A DNA stretch of 64,000 nt from Nilaparvata lugens (taxonomy: Eukaryota > Arthropoda > Insecta > Hemiptera > Delphacidae), in assembly GCF_014356525.2 (NCBI RefSeq), contig NC_052508.1:40151113-40215112 (forward strand). Direction: 5' to 3'. Position 1 is the stretch's first letter; every line of letters starts with the position of its first letter. Positions 44,655 to 55,700 of the stretch are shown here, piece after piece. The position numbers were made by a program, and so were the translations under genes. The notes beneath the pieces are model-generated. The model was not told where the DNA came from and ran no database searches. It saw nothing but the letters and a program-made list of their open reading frames with translations.

Positions 44655-45452
44655 GGCCGGGACACACATAACCACACCGAGCTCGCGCCGCGGCACGGCC
44701 GAGTGTCGGACGTACTACGGCGAGAGAAAACAAAAGCTTTGAAACGTGTAGGGACACATACTACCGCACTGCGTCAGTACCGTCACCGTGTTTGTTGCCC
44801 GAGCCGTCAGTTTACTTTTTAACGGTGACGGTGCGGGCTCGTTTAACATAGAGAGTGAAAAACTTATTGAAGAGATACGTAATTTTCCAGTTTGGTACGA
44901 TCGAAGTGATGAGAAATATGGTTGAACGGAAAAATAAGTTAAAGTAAAAGTAGAACCAAATAACTTAAGCCAAAGGTATAATAGACATAATATTAAAAAT
45001 AATAAAATAAACAGCAAAAAGTATAAAAGATGAACCCATGACTGTGTCTTAAATTTTAAATTCAAAACCAATTACGTTTAGATTTACATACGGCAGAAGA
45101 TAACAATTTTATTGCTTATATTTATATTTCCAACACATGACTGATTGTGGTATTGTTATGCACCGAAATATTTACCAGCACTATGATTCTCATCTTCTGT
45201 GTCTACAGGTAATTAGTTTAAAATTGAAAAATATAAATTTAAATCGGATGTAACAAGCTTTAATAGTGTTATATTATTAACAATAGTTTAACACATTCAG
45301 AAATCAGAGCACAGTAGCACTACAGAACTGAGACACTGCTGCCGCTCGGCTGTAGCACGGATATGTGTGTTCTCCTATCACCATCACCGTGTCGCGGGCG
45401 TAGCTCGGCCGTACCTCGGCACGGGCTCGGTGCGGTTATATGTGTCCCGGCC
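44655..45452. mobile_element. 798-bp element with GC-rich ~50-bp TIRs
   Basis: ggccgggacacacataacca...cacggccgag at the left and the inverse ctcggccgtacc...gttatatgtgtcccggcc at the right pair with about 85-90% identity. TTTT flanks both ends, and could be a 4-bp duplication. A second inner pair of GC-rich blocks (accgtcaccgtgtttg / caccatcaccgtgtcg) adds to the structure. The AT-rich centre has no convincing gene. Confidence 0.8.
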
Positions 45453-46829
45453 TTTTAAAGTGCTACAGATCAGAAATTCTAGTACCGTGCGCATGCACTT
45501 GTTTTTTCAGCAAGACAATAATATCATTTATGTTGTAATCTTGTTACACTTCTCAAAATAGAACACTTCACTTGGTTTCTACTTGGACTAAATCTAATAA
45601 ATAGATCTGATTTCAACATTACAGAAACATGATATTATTAGTAAAACATTGGTAAAAATGTAAAACTCAATTGATCAATAATTTTTTTATTAAAGCAACC
45701 TTGTGGATGTTATGAGCCATGAAAGCTCAATATGATTAATATTTTCAATGCGCCAGTCGTGATCTCAAATGTAGTCGGGATCTCTGATCTGTACTATTTT
45801 TCGGGTTCCCCATCACTTTTAGTTTCCTCAAATCGGAATAACCTTGTTTTTAATAACCTTGTCTTTCATCAACCAACAATTTTTTTATTGGGTACTCTAG
45901 CTATAACTTCATTCTGGAGGGAATGTTGATTGGCATGATTGTGTAAAACTTACCCAAGACTCAGAAATTGTGATCAAATGATCAAAATAGAGAGACTAAA
46001 CACTGATTCAGATGTGCTATGGTTTGACTATTTTGTCTTCTTCCGATCGGGATTTCTGAAATTTGAGTCACTTTAACACAATCACCGCCATTCAACGTTT
46101 TCTTCAGAATCTGATTCTCTACAACTTCTATCAATAAAAAATACAAGTTTATGATTTCATATCCAATTATAACTATTAAGTATTAATAAAACAAATTGAT
46201 CAACTATTTTCTGCTTTGAATTAGTTTCTTTCTGATTTTTTTATTATTTTCATTTTTTCCAGGAATCAGCCATCAACACCAGCTACAACAACAATAATCG
46301 ACATCGATTGTGAAGATGAACCTCTCGAATAGATAAGAATATAATAGTAGTGACAGAAAAGATCATAAAACGTGTCTACATGTTCAATTTACTGATATCA
46401 TAAACAATAAATTAGTAATTGATTATAATTACGGTTTTTAATTGAATAATCAATCCCTGAAACCTCAATATTGTTGAAAATATTAATTGAAATTTACAAA
46501 ATTGCAGAAATGTATAATTTTTTTTAAATTGTGTAATGAGGGTACAGTTACACTATGAGCAAGTTTGCTCATATAAGCGCTTTCAAGCTGGTAGTGAAAA
46601 CTTACAGTTAAAAACAGAATCTAGTAACATGCATAGAAACACCTCATGACATGCACAGAGAGAATAGAACTGATCCATGAATAATGCAGAGCTAGTTCCA
46701 TTCTCTCCGAGCACATCATAACGTGTTTCACCATTTGAAAAAAAATGTTTTTCACCTGTAAGTTGGCACTAGGTACCAGCTTGAAAGTGCTTATTTGAGC
46801 AACCTTGCACATAGTATAACTGTACCCTT
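45453..46829. other. Unassigned stretch
   Basis: A short plus-strand segment at 46263-46332 after a 'ttttttccag' acceptor-like site reads NQPSTPATTTIIDIDCEDEP then LE-stop, which looks like an acidic protein end, but I cannot connect it to upstream exons. 46540-46820 has an inverted pair ('gggtacagttacactatg-gcaa' / 'ttgcacatagtataactgtaccc'), the ends of a ~270-bp palindromic element. Confidence 0.35.
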
Positions 46830-46830
46830 A
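46550..46830. repeat. ~280-bp inverted-repeat element
   Basis: gggtacagttacactatgagcaa (46551-46573) pairs with ttgcacatagtataactgtaccc (46804-46827). Inner blocks 'agcgctttcaagctggta' and 'taccagcttgaaagtgct' also pair. A MITE-like structure. Confidence 0.75.
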
Positions 46831-47800
46831 TGTTCTCACAATATTGTAAAATAGTGTCAAAAGTTTTTGTACAAAATTGTGAAATAATGTTCTCACAATA
46901 CTGTGGAATAATTTTCTCACAATATTATGAGATAATTTTTCCACAATTTTTTGTAAAATATTCGGTTCAATATCAATATTGTGTTAATATATTTCAATAT
47001 TTCAGGAAAATATCTTCCCAACATCAACCAATATTTTCAAATATCGTAGGAAAAATATTGAAGGTTTCATAAAGATATTGTCAGAGTATTCTGACAACAT
47101 TGACCAACATTTACAACACATTGAACAATGTTGTGATAATTTTTGTCACAATATTGAGACAATATTTTTTAAAAAATGTTGTCTCAATATTGTGACAATA
47201 TTTTCCAATATTTTTTCAAAATATCTTAGCAATATTTACCAACATTGCTATAATATTTTCAAAAAATATTAAAGGTTTCATAAAGATATTGTCAGAGTAT
47301 TCTGACAACATTGACCAACATTTCCAACACATTGAACAATGTTGTGATAATTTTTGTCACAATATTGAGATAATATTTTTTAAAAAATGTTGTCTCAATA
47401 TTGTGACAATATTTTCCAATATTTTTTCAAAATATCTTAGCAATATTTACCAACATTGCTATAATATTTTCAAAAAAATATTAAAGGTTTCATAAAGATA
47501 TTGTCAGAGTATTCTGACAACATTGACCAACATTTATAACACATTGAACAATGTTGTGATAATTTTTGTCACAATATTGGGACAATATTTATAAAAAATG
47601 TTGTCTCAATATTGTGACAATATTTTGTCAAAATATCTTAGCAATATGTACCAACATTGCTATAATATTTTCAAAAAAATATAAAATGTTTCATAAAGAT
47701 ATTGTCAGAGTATTTTGACAACATTGACCAACATTTACAATATATTTAACAATATTGGGAAAACATTCCTTCCAATATTAAGACAATATTGTTTTGCTAC
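46830..47800. repeat. AT-rich minisatellite, ~211-bp units
   Basis: The unit 'ggtttcataaagatattgtcagagtattctgacaacattgacca...' recurs with starts near 47062, 47273, 47485 and 47686 (spacings 211, 212, 201). Within each unit 'gtcacaatattgagacaatatt' faces 'aatgttgtctcaatattgtgac', so each unit is itself a hairpin. The I/F/N/Y-rich open frames are artefacts of the array. Confidence 0.92.
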
Positions 47801-47807
47801 TTGGGAT

Positions 47808-48010
47808 TAGTCTGGGCGCCTAGATGTCTTCTGGTTTTCTCGCGCTAAATTCCGGAAAGCGTTATGATAATTAAATCTTGTGTAAGCATGATCTGATCAA
47901 ATAAATAGTTAGTGTATCAGTGTGGATGTGCTTATGGTTTGGGACGTCGTTATAAATGCGCGAGGTCTACGGTTCACAGAACTACTAGTCATCATAAATC
48001 AGCTGACAAG
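47808..48010 (+). repeat. Dispersed repeat family R3, 5' part, copy 2
   Basis: tctgggcgcctagatgtcttctgg...gttatgataattaaatcttgtgtaagcatgatctgatcaaat...gtgcttatggtttgggacgtcg is the inverse of 6760-6935. Confidence 0.8.
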
Positions 48011-48174
48011 TGATTACACAGATTTGTGGAGAAGCCAGTCTTTTGCTGTATTTCCATGAGGTCTATAGTTTCAATCAGGTACTTGTGGATGAGAATACTG
48101 CGTGAGGTCTACTCTGTTCACAGAACTACTGGTAGGCTTAAAACTGCTATATAGCAGATCTCTAGTGTCATTTT

Positions 48175-48330
48175 TTGAACATTTAGGAGAGCTATATGTC
48201 TGAGCTACATGTAGCTCTGCTACATAGTGTAGACCTAGCTTAAGGCCCATCGCAAAGTAGACCCACGCTAATCCACGAAAAGCAACACACGCCGTGGGAT
48301 GTTTTGTAAACCAGTGCTAGGCTTCTCTAG
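48175..48330. repeat. MITE-end-like repeat fragments
   Basis: 48180-48241 shares 'agctacatgtagctctgctacatagtgtagac' with the inverted copy at 32.8 kb. 48242-48280 (aaggcccatcgcaaagtagacccacg) is a terminus-like block whose diverged inverse may be 49283-49306 (cgccacggtgagttcactttgcg). Confidence 0.45.
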
Positions 48331-48704
48331 ACCTCTGTATAATACATTTATGCAATGAATAATCCACTTGTCAGCTGATTGATTATAGATATTTCTATAG
48401 CAATCGATTAAAACCGAGGAGAGTTTTTGATGGAAAGTTTTGTAAGAGCATTAATTGCTAGCAATAATGGCGCGGCGCAAACTGCACCCAGCCGAGAATT
48501 TTCCACGAAATTGATTTCTACGCGTGGATCGGTTTGTGATTTCTCCATAGTTTTCGTGGAACGTGGGTCACTCGAAATTACGTACACCGATAGGTTACAC
48601 CAATGTACCTAGAATGCATGTATTCTACATGTAGGCTTCACTACATGTTTCTAGCATGTCGAAAGTTTCATGTTTTCAGCTCGAAATATGTTTCGAGATT
48701 GATG

Positions 48705-48920
48705 AACATAATCATTAATTATTGAAAAATAACTATGTGTCGGAAAAAAATGATTCAGACACCAATAGTAAGAAGACATCTACCCCGTTATTTTTATATA
48801 ACATTCTCACTCATTACAACATCCCTTAATTCTAAGGGAAGTAATATTTATAAGAGAAACATATTTTGGCGATGTTATCATTTCTTTATTTCCTTAATTT
48901 TTAGCATCACAATTTTTTTT
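48705..48920. repeat. Dispersed repeat family R2, copy 3
   Basis: Matches 12940-13170: gaacataatcattaatta, tatgtgtcgg, attcagacaccaatag, cattacaacatccc-taattct-agggaagtaatatt, gcgatgttatca. Confidence 0.7.
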
Positions 48921-49074
48921 CATAATCTCTTCGGTTGGAGGCTGGGAGGCCAGTCAATATAAGTTGAGACAATTCACTTCCAGTAACAATAAGAAAAATA
49001 ATGTGAAAAGAAATCAAGAAATTCATATAACAACTGGAAAACGTGTTTTTTCTCTACTTGATATAGGTATATTA

Positions 49075-49224
49075 ATAAAAAATCTTGAAGTACCCTTCAT
49101 TTTTTTAAAAACTTTAGAATAGTTCAATAGTCATACCCTTTTTTTAAAACTTTTTTAAAGATAGTTCAACTATTGAACTATACTAAAGTTTTAAAAAAAT
49201 AAAGGGTACTACAAGATTTTTATA
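49075..49224. repeat. ~53-bp inverted repeat hairpin
   Basis: aaaaatcttgaagtacccttcattttttt..ctttagaatagttcaatagt pairs with actattgaactatactaaag..aaagggtactacaagattttt. Confidence 0.82.
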
Positions 49225-49314
49225 TTGTTTTAATACAGTTTTCTCGGCTATACTCGGCTTTTGTCGAGGTAGCCATGTTCCACGCCACGGTGAGTTCACT
49301 TTGCGTTGACAGTA

Positions 49315-49590
49315 ATCCACTTGTCAGCTGATTTATGATGAATAATTCTAGGTATAGTCTGATTTCTACTCTAATATTGGGGTATGAAGGAGGCTCCTTT
49401 TTCCTTTTATATTATCCTTGAAATGCAAAAATTCCAAAAACATTGTATATATACGTCGACGCGCAATTAAAAAAGGAACATACCTGTCAAATTTCATGAA
49501 AATCTATTACCGCGTTTCGCCGTAAATGCGCAACGTATAAACATATAAACATTTAAACATTAAGAGAAATGCCAAACCGTCGACTTGAAT
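49315..49590 (+). repeat. Dispersed repeat family R3, copy 2 continued
   Basis: Uninterrupted counterpart of 7088-7165 plus 8228-8450: gctgatttatgatgaataat, gaaggaggctccttttt, tattatccttgaaatgc, gtcgacgcgcaatt, gtcaaatttcatgaaaatc, gccgtaaatgcgcaac, gagaaatgccaaacc. It shows what the R3 sequence was before the foldback landed in the other copy. Confidence 0.8.
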
Positions 49591-49698
49591 CTTTTCCAAT
49601 CAGTCGCGCTTGTCTTTTCCATAGATATTCCATGTATCCGAACAGAGCAGGACTGACGGCACGCATGCGCACGGTCAGGACCAAGCGTTTTATACAGC

Positions 49699-50549
49699 AA
49701 TGGTCGCCAAACTTATGAGCCTGTGAGCTAGAATAGCATTTATAAACCTTCTACTGAGCTACCAAGGAATATTAGACTGAAGAAAGTTACGCAAAATGGA
49801 ATTTTCACACTTTTATTACCTATAAAGATACATTTATAGTGTTGAAATCTACTTTATCTCATAGACAAAAGTATAACAAAAGTTGAAATGTACATTTCAA
49901 TGAGAGCAGTGGAACTGTTTTTGGTCATCAAGTATTTTCTTGATGTTTGGAGTGTACGTTGTAGCCGCCATTCTGATGCGGTTGTCCAAATGTTCATCAG
50001 TCAGTCTGTTCCTATATCGATTTTTTAAAGAATTTTATACTTGAAAAAGATGCTTCACACAAAGCTGAACATGGCTTTCAACTTCAATGTAACGTGAATA
50101 ATATTTGGATATTTTTCTTTGGGGACTTGAGGAAAAATATTTCCATTTGTAGAAAGTGATCTGAGAGACAGATCATTTTGAAAATCCACAAATTCCATTT
50201 GAACTGAAGCCTGATCTCCACCAAAATGTTTTACAACACAAGCTGCAAAATTTTCTGCATAGATCTCTACAAAAGAGAGTTGATGAATTGTACCATATTT
50301 TATATGCTTTTATAATCTTGGAATCGTTGATCAAACTGTTGTCTCAAGTCTGAAAGAATATTTTAACGTATTCTTGGTTATTGCTGCAGTGCTGTGGAGG
50401 ATTTTTCTCGTCGTTGATTTTCTTCAGACTGGGAAAAAGTGTTTATATTCAAATTGGACGACATTCTTTTGCACGAGCATTTCTGTGAGCTACTGAAAAC
50501 TACCCCACGAGCTACCGGTAGCTCGCGATCGACTGTTTGGCGACCACTG
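49699..50549 (-). mobile_element. hAT element nested in the Harbinger-like repeat, 8-bp TSD
   Basis: Ends (c)aatggtcgccaaac / gtttggcgaccactg. The target duplication tatacagc occurs at 49691-49698 and 50550-50557. The uninterrupted site (gcgttttatacagcgtacg, inverted) is visible in the MITE at 14024-14042. Ends of the CAGTGGTCGCC type with an 8-bp TSD are diagnostic of hAT. Confidence 0.9.
49897..50420 (-). pseudogene. hAT transposase C-terminal remnant
   Basis: The minus-strand frame KNRYRNRLTDEHLDNRIRMA, ATTYTPNIKKILDDQ, KQFHCSH-stop (TGA at 49899-49897) matches the hAT dimerisation (hATC) tail typical of ZBED5/EPM2AIP1-like transposases. Further upstream, in broken frames, MEFVDFQNDLSL and YIEVESHVQLCVKHLFQ correspond to the conserved ID-Q-D and FGSTY-CE-FS region. 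Multiple stops and frameshifts. Confidence 0.8.
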
Positions 50550-50833
50550 TATACAGCGTACGAAGACCATCGGTCGAGCTCGTGCGCATCCGTTCCATCG
50601 GTCGACTGACGCGCTATTGAAACAAATAGAAGCTTTCAGAGCTGTACTGATTAGTAGACCGATCGCAACATAACCAATGTGCTGACACATCTGCCCGACA
50701 ATCAGCTGATATTGAATTGAATAGCATAATGAGTGAATTCAATTAATATTGTCATATTCGAATTCAGAGTTTTTCTATACATTTCTTCAATCATTTCTAA
50801 ATTTTTATTGAAAAATATCATATATTATTAATA

Positions 50834-51070
50834 TTATCTACATTTGATCCGTAGCTTAAAGTGACTGCAAGTATTCCCAATGGTGATACAAGCTCGAAAT
50901 AACTCATCAATATTTCTGATGGACATTCTGAGGTAGTTGAAAAATGTATCTTCACCCCAAGCAATGATGTATATAATGGTACTAAATTCCCTTTGAAATG
51001 CTCTTTGGGCGACCATCGGGTGAACTTGATATCTACGTCTTTTAATCTTTCGTTTACGAAGATAATAAGC
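50834..51070 (-). pseudogene. PIF/Harbinger-type transposase N-terminal fragment
   Basis: The minus frame LRKRKIKRRRYQVHPMVAQR, AFQREFSTIIYIIAWGEDTF, FNYLRMSIRNIDELF has the layout of HARBI1/ALP1-like nucleases (RRR-WVHP-...-R---G-F--L---L--D---F--YFRMS---FD-LL). Only the region before the DDE domain remains. Confidence 0.65.
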
Positions 51071-51173
51071 TGCAATAAAAATGTAAAGGCATCCATTTTG
51101 TGAGTCAGAAAAACTTATGTATGGTCAGGATGGTGCATACGCACTGACGGTCGGTCGAGCTCTGTAACCGGCC

Positions 51174-51926
51174 TTAGACCTCACTACGTTCGGTCAATCA
51201 TACCAGATACTACAAGTGTGCTCATTCACTACTCGCATTCAACTTAATTAAAACAACAAAATAATGTGGCTTGTGTAGTCAGCAGAAGTCTGCTCGTTCA
51301 CCATTTTAGTCTAGACAATGAATGCTCAAAAAAGGGTATGAAAGGGAAGGAACACATTCTTTGACCCCGCAGTTCTGATTGGTTAGTGTGGTGAACATAT
51401 CAAAAGTTGAACATTTCACCCTCCACAATATCAACGTTCTTACTTCAAAGTTCTATTGGAATTTTCAACTGTATTTTGATATCCAATAGTGTATACGAGA
51501 GAAGATTACCGTATAATATTCTTCAAATATTGAAAGGAGCTTGTCGACTTGCACTTGTCAACAGCGAACAGTACCGTCGCTATATCAAGCGTCTCGGAGC
51601 AGGTTCACATGCACTGAAGTGGACAACAAAAAGGAGACAAGAAGCAAGATAGTTTGTTGAAAATAAATTTCAAAGTTCTGAGAAATTCATGGAACTACAT
51701 GGAATTCGGGAAGCTATCTTTTCCAACGGCATAATTATCAGTGAAATTATAGGATCTCAATCATTAGAACTAATAATATTTAGCTTTTGAATTAAAATTG
51801 GCGGAGTGTGATGACGAGAAGTAACTTATCGCACAAAATCGCACTGTAGAAAGCGAAAAAATAGGTTTGTAGTGTAGGTATAGGTGAAAAAGACTGCCTC
51901 CACACTGAGACCGAGTGTACTTGGTT
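51174..51926. other. Unassigned stretch
   Basis: A plus-strand open tail at 51537-51652 reads GACRLALVNSEQYRRYIKRL, GAGSHALKWTTKRRQEAR-stop and has coding texture, but I cannot place it in a family or find a start. Otherwise nothing. Confidence 0.3.
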
Positions 51927-52191
51927 TTATGTTACTACACAATAGTGTAGTGGGTGTACCATCTTGTATGAAGTAGGCATTGTTTCATTTTTGGGCATCT
52001 TTATTGCATTGAAAGCTATTTCAAAATTTCCAAGTGTACTGAAGCCTGTGATTTGTTCCTCTTTGTAAAATAAGGGCTGTAGAACTTTTTGTCCATTGAA
52101 GGCAGCTATTTTTAATGTAAGTGCCTCTAAGGCTTCTTTCAGTGCGGTCCAATAGACGACTCGGATACAATAAACTTCAATTTGAAAGTTC
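51927..52191 (-). CDS. Candidate terminal exon, unrecognised gene
   Basis: After an acceptor-like ttggtctcag, the minus strand is open for 87 codons to a TAA at 51929-51927. It reads NFQIEVYCIRVVYWTALKEA, LEALTLKIAAFNGQKVLQPL, FYKEEQITGFSTLGNFEIAF and so on. Composition is balanced, without the I/N/Y/F skew of chance frames here. I do not recognise it. It may be a host exon or a transposon gene fragment. Confidence 0.35.
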
Positions 52192-52371
52192 CTGAGACCA
52201 AGAGTTAGAAATAATATAATAATGATTTCATTTATACTATTGTGCCTCAAACACGTCATTACACCATATAAATATCCAAATATATAAATACATACAGAGA
52301 TTGCTCGCTTAATATAATAAGATATTATGATCAACATTTATCTTCAATTCTGATAGGCTCCAAATGCACGG

Positions 52372-52516
52372 GCGTCAGACGCGCTGAATTTTTTTTGCTC
52401 GTTAGCCGGATGCATAGCCTCTTATGGCGTAAACTATAGAAGCGAAATTGACGCTCCCTTATAAGATGCTATGCATTGTGAAGACGCGCGAAAAAAATTC
52501 AGCGCGTATCAGACGC
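52372..52516. repeat. 145-bp palindromic MITE-like foldback
   Basis: gcgtcagacgcgctgaattttttt (52372 on) pairs with aaaaaaattcagcgcgtatcagacgc (to 52516). Inner blocks gcatagcctcttatgg / cttataagatgctatgc also pair. Confidence 0.85.
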
Positions 52517-52683
52517 GTATAGTTTGAGCGTTATAGCTGAATTTCAAAGAAGATCATCGACCTGAGCTTTGGACTCAGCAGCTATTCTTGACTGAATCAA
52601 TACGGTAAGGAATGAAACAATATAATGAGTCTATACTGTTAAAAATAATCGTATTATAATTTATTGGAATAATATTCGAATGC

Positions 52684-52748
52684 ATGTGGGTATGACCTTA
52701 CAATCTTCTTATTAAAAGGCAAAAGCGCTGGCTGTTAGACCATCACTA
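52684..52748 (-). repeat. tRNA-like (SINE?) fragment
   Basis: On the minus strand 'gatggtctaacagccagcgc' looks like a D-arm with a degenerate A box, 'ttttgccttttaataagaaga' like an anticodon arm, and 'gtaaggtcatacccac' like a decayed T-arm or B box. It is too degenerate for a functional tRNA. Confidence 0.35.
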
Positions 52749-55700
52749 CTGTAATAACAATTTTCTTTTATATTCAAAGTGATTCAAATGTCTGTCACTA
52801 ATCATTCAAACGGCTCATACAATCCATTAGAAAACATCAAAATGAACTCTTGTCGTGAGAGTTCACAACTCAAAATACGTATGGTGCACTATTAACCAGA
52901 ACTATTGAGGAGTACCCAGTTTCCAGTCATGTCACCTACCTTTATATTTGCCTTACATTACATTACATTGTTACGAAGGACATACGGTAATCATCAAGTG
53001 GTATTGACAGGTACCAACCTATTAAAAACAACCCACTTTGTCATTCAAAACGAGCTATATCTAATAAGAATGTTAATTGTACTAAAATCCGGTTCAAAGG
53101 TCTACGTCATTGCTTATTTCTATGAACACTTTGCTTCTAGCGTTCTTAATACCTGAGTTATATAGGCTAGTAGAATTTTTTAAAACCAATAGAAGCTTGT
53201 TCGAGAAAAAATCGAACTGCAAAACAGTACATGTGGAAAGGGTTGCAAGAATACAGATCGATAATTGATTTGAATGATATACAGTAAATCTGTCTTATAT
53301 GGTCTAGTATATATAGCATTCGTATTCCATAAATACGGTTTACAAATCTGTTTAGGCTACTTATTTATTCATTTTATAAGAAATACGAATTTGGAAAAAC
53401 AGGCATGATAGCCAAACTGTTCCCTATATAAAACTGTTTTATAAGAAAATTTCCAGGAATAAAGATTAATATAACAGAATGAAGAATATAATATATAAAA
53501 ACAAGGAAGTGATCTCAAAAGAATATTTGAGTGAATATATTATGGAATAATATAAACTAAATAATCAAGATTTTTATCTCAGGAATGACGAATAATGATA
53601 GACTATACGGTATCCGAACAAACAATTTCTATTGTTATGTTATTCTTTAGAATTCTGAGGATAGACGGTAATAGAAATAAGTAGGCCTACATAGTGAATG
53701 AAGGTAAATATAGTCATATATAGTAATTTTATAGGTAAGACAATAGTTGGTGAGGTTGTCTCGTCAAAGCTTCATTTGGAAGTACGGATGAAGAGAGGAA
53801 GAGATGAGGATTAGTAAAATTTAATTCATTTGAATATGAGTAATTTACTCCAAATATATTATTGTTGATATTCTTTAAAGATTTATCCTAATTTCCTCTA
53901 ATGGAATTATTAGACTATATAATATAGGCTAAGCTTTATTTAAATAATATAATGATCAACTCTTTCTTGATACACGAGAACATAATTTTTATTAAATTAA
54001 ATTTAATAGTACGGTATAAAGTCCCAGCATAAATTTTCTTTTTCTTTTCTAGATCATAGTCAATTAGTAAGATTCAGGTTTTGTATGATTTGAGCTGGAT
54101 TCAGAAAACATTGTACAATCTATCCTTCTTGACAAGATATAGTAGATATTAATGAATTACATGAAAATATAAATGAAATATTGAGTTTGAATGATAAATA
54201 TCGTAACTTATACGCCAATAGCGCTGAGCGCTGTACAAAGCCTGAGCGCTTACCAAGGGTTTTTAAGAATAATTTTCAAGGTAGTAATATTATCACTATT
54301 AGGTACTATATTTATTATCAATTATACTTGATCATCCAAAATGAAATCATATACCGAAGACAATAGTCCTTATTAGCAGTTTGTACAAATGTACACGCGA
54401 AAAAATCAGCAACTTTCCTGTCGAATCTTGTTCAGTTCCTAAGTTAAACTTATTCAAAAACTGAATGAATGTGATAATTTTCATTGTAAAAAGTGCGTCA
54501 CAAGGAACTATTCTAATTTAAACTTGGAAAAATACGAGAATATTATTATGAAAATTACTATAGTCATATCAATTATCATCTCTCACACCAAATAGGAATC
54601 ATCCATCCATGACAATATTATTTGATGAGCTGGGCATTTGATTTCCTAAAGATATAGCCTAATTTGAGATTCCGTCGATAAAATATAATTAAAACCTGAA
54701 ATTTTTGTGTGCTTACCTTCGCATTTTCTCTTTAAACAATATTTCATGCTAGAGTTCTCTGTTGGATCATGAGAACTTTTTTGACACAATTGTTTACTGT
54801 AGTCTATTTTTTATTATGAGCTACCTACTGTACTCCATCAGGCTATCAAGCTTTTATTTTGATTGGAGACCATTTTGGTTATTGCTTTTTTGCGTTACCG
54901 GTATTCCCAATCAGTACTATATTCTTGAACCGTGGTGAATAATTTACAATAGATACTTATGGTATGTTATATTTCATCGATTTTCTGTCATGATTATGAG
55001 AATATTTTTCTGTAAAAAGAGATAATATTCTGTAAACTCATATAAAAATTTATCCATCTCATTTTTATTCGAGAAGTTAATAATTAAATAATTGTAGAAT
55101 AGAACAGATAGATTTTTAATATCATGAACTCTAGACTCCGCAGTAAGACACAAATAAAAAAGGAGTTTTGCCAAAATTGTTATAGCTCAATGTAATTTCT
55201 GTGGACACTATCATGGCTTCAGAATGCTCTATGCAATCAACTGATATACTTATACCATTACTCCATTGCATGTATACAATTCTCAAAATGTAATGGAATA
55301 GCCTATAGTTCATGTTCATATGCTCGAATGTAATAGAATATACTTCTTGGTCACCTTTTGTGAATGTTAAGAAGGCTATCAGTTATATCAATGAAGACAG
55401 TATTTATGCTATTTACCTTTTTATTTTTCTAAGAATGTATGTTTATAAAGCTGAACAAGTAACAGCAGGTAGCTGGCTGCGGCTGTGATCAAACAATAGC
55501 TGCGGTATTGCATTTTTTTCAAAAGATCCGATAATATACATTATTTATTTGTGTCATGCAAATATTTGTAAGGCAGTAACTGTGCTTTTATATCCTGCAC
55601 TTCAATTCACTATCCAAACAGTATTTGAATCAGAGCAAGTTTGTAAACGCTGCTCAGCGTTCATAAACTAGGTACAGAGTTTATATGAACGAGAGCGTTT

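Larger units (their letters stand above)
49600..51173 (-). mobile_element. PIF/Harbinger-like element, rearranged, with nested hAT
   Basis: 49605-49698 plus 50558-50580 is the reverse of the 168-bp MITE at 13992. The right terminus cggtcggtcgagctctgtaaccggcc ends at 51173 and is followed by TTA. A Harbinger transposase N-terminal fragment lies at 50834-51070. The left terminus is missing. An 851-bp hAT copy sits inside. Confidence 0.7.

Noticed and set aside
42012..46332. A small plus-strand gene built from an ATG near 42015, exon-like blocks at 42957, 44195 and 46263
   Set aside because: Splice phases allow more than one combination, none gives a recognisable protein, and one block stops in all frames. 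Not enough to call a gene.
46830..47495. Repeated I/N/C/F-rich open frames such as those starting MSEYSDNIDQH
   Set aside because: They repeat because the underlying ~211-bp minisatellite repeats. No splice or family signal.
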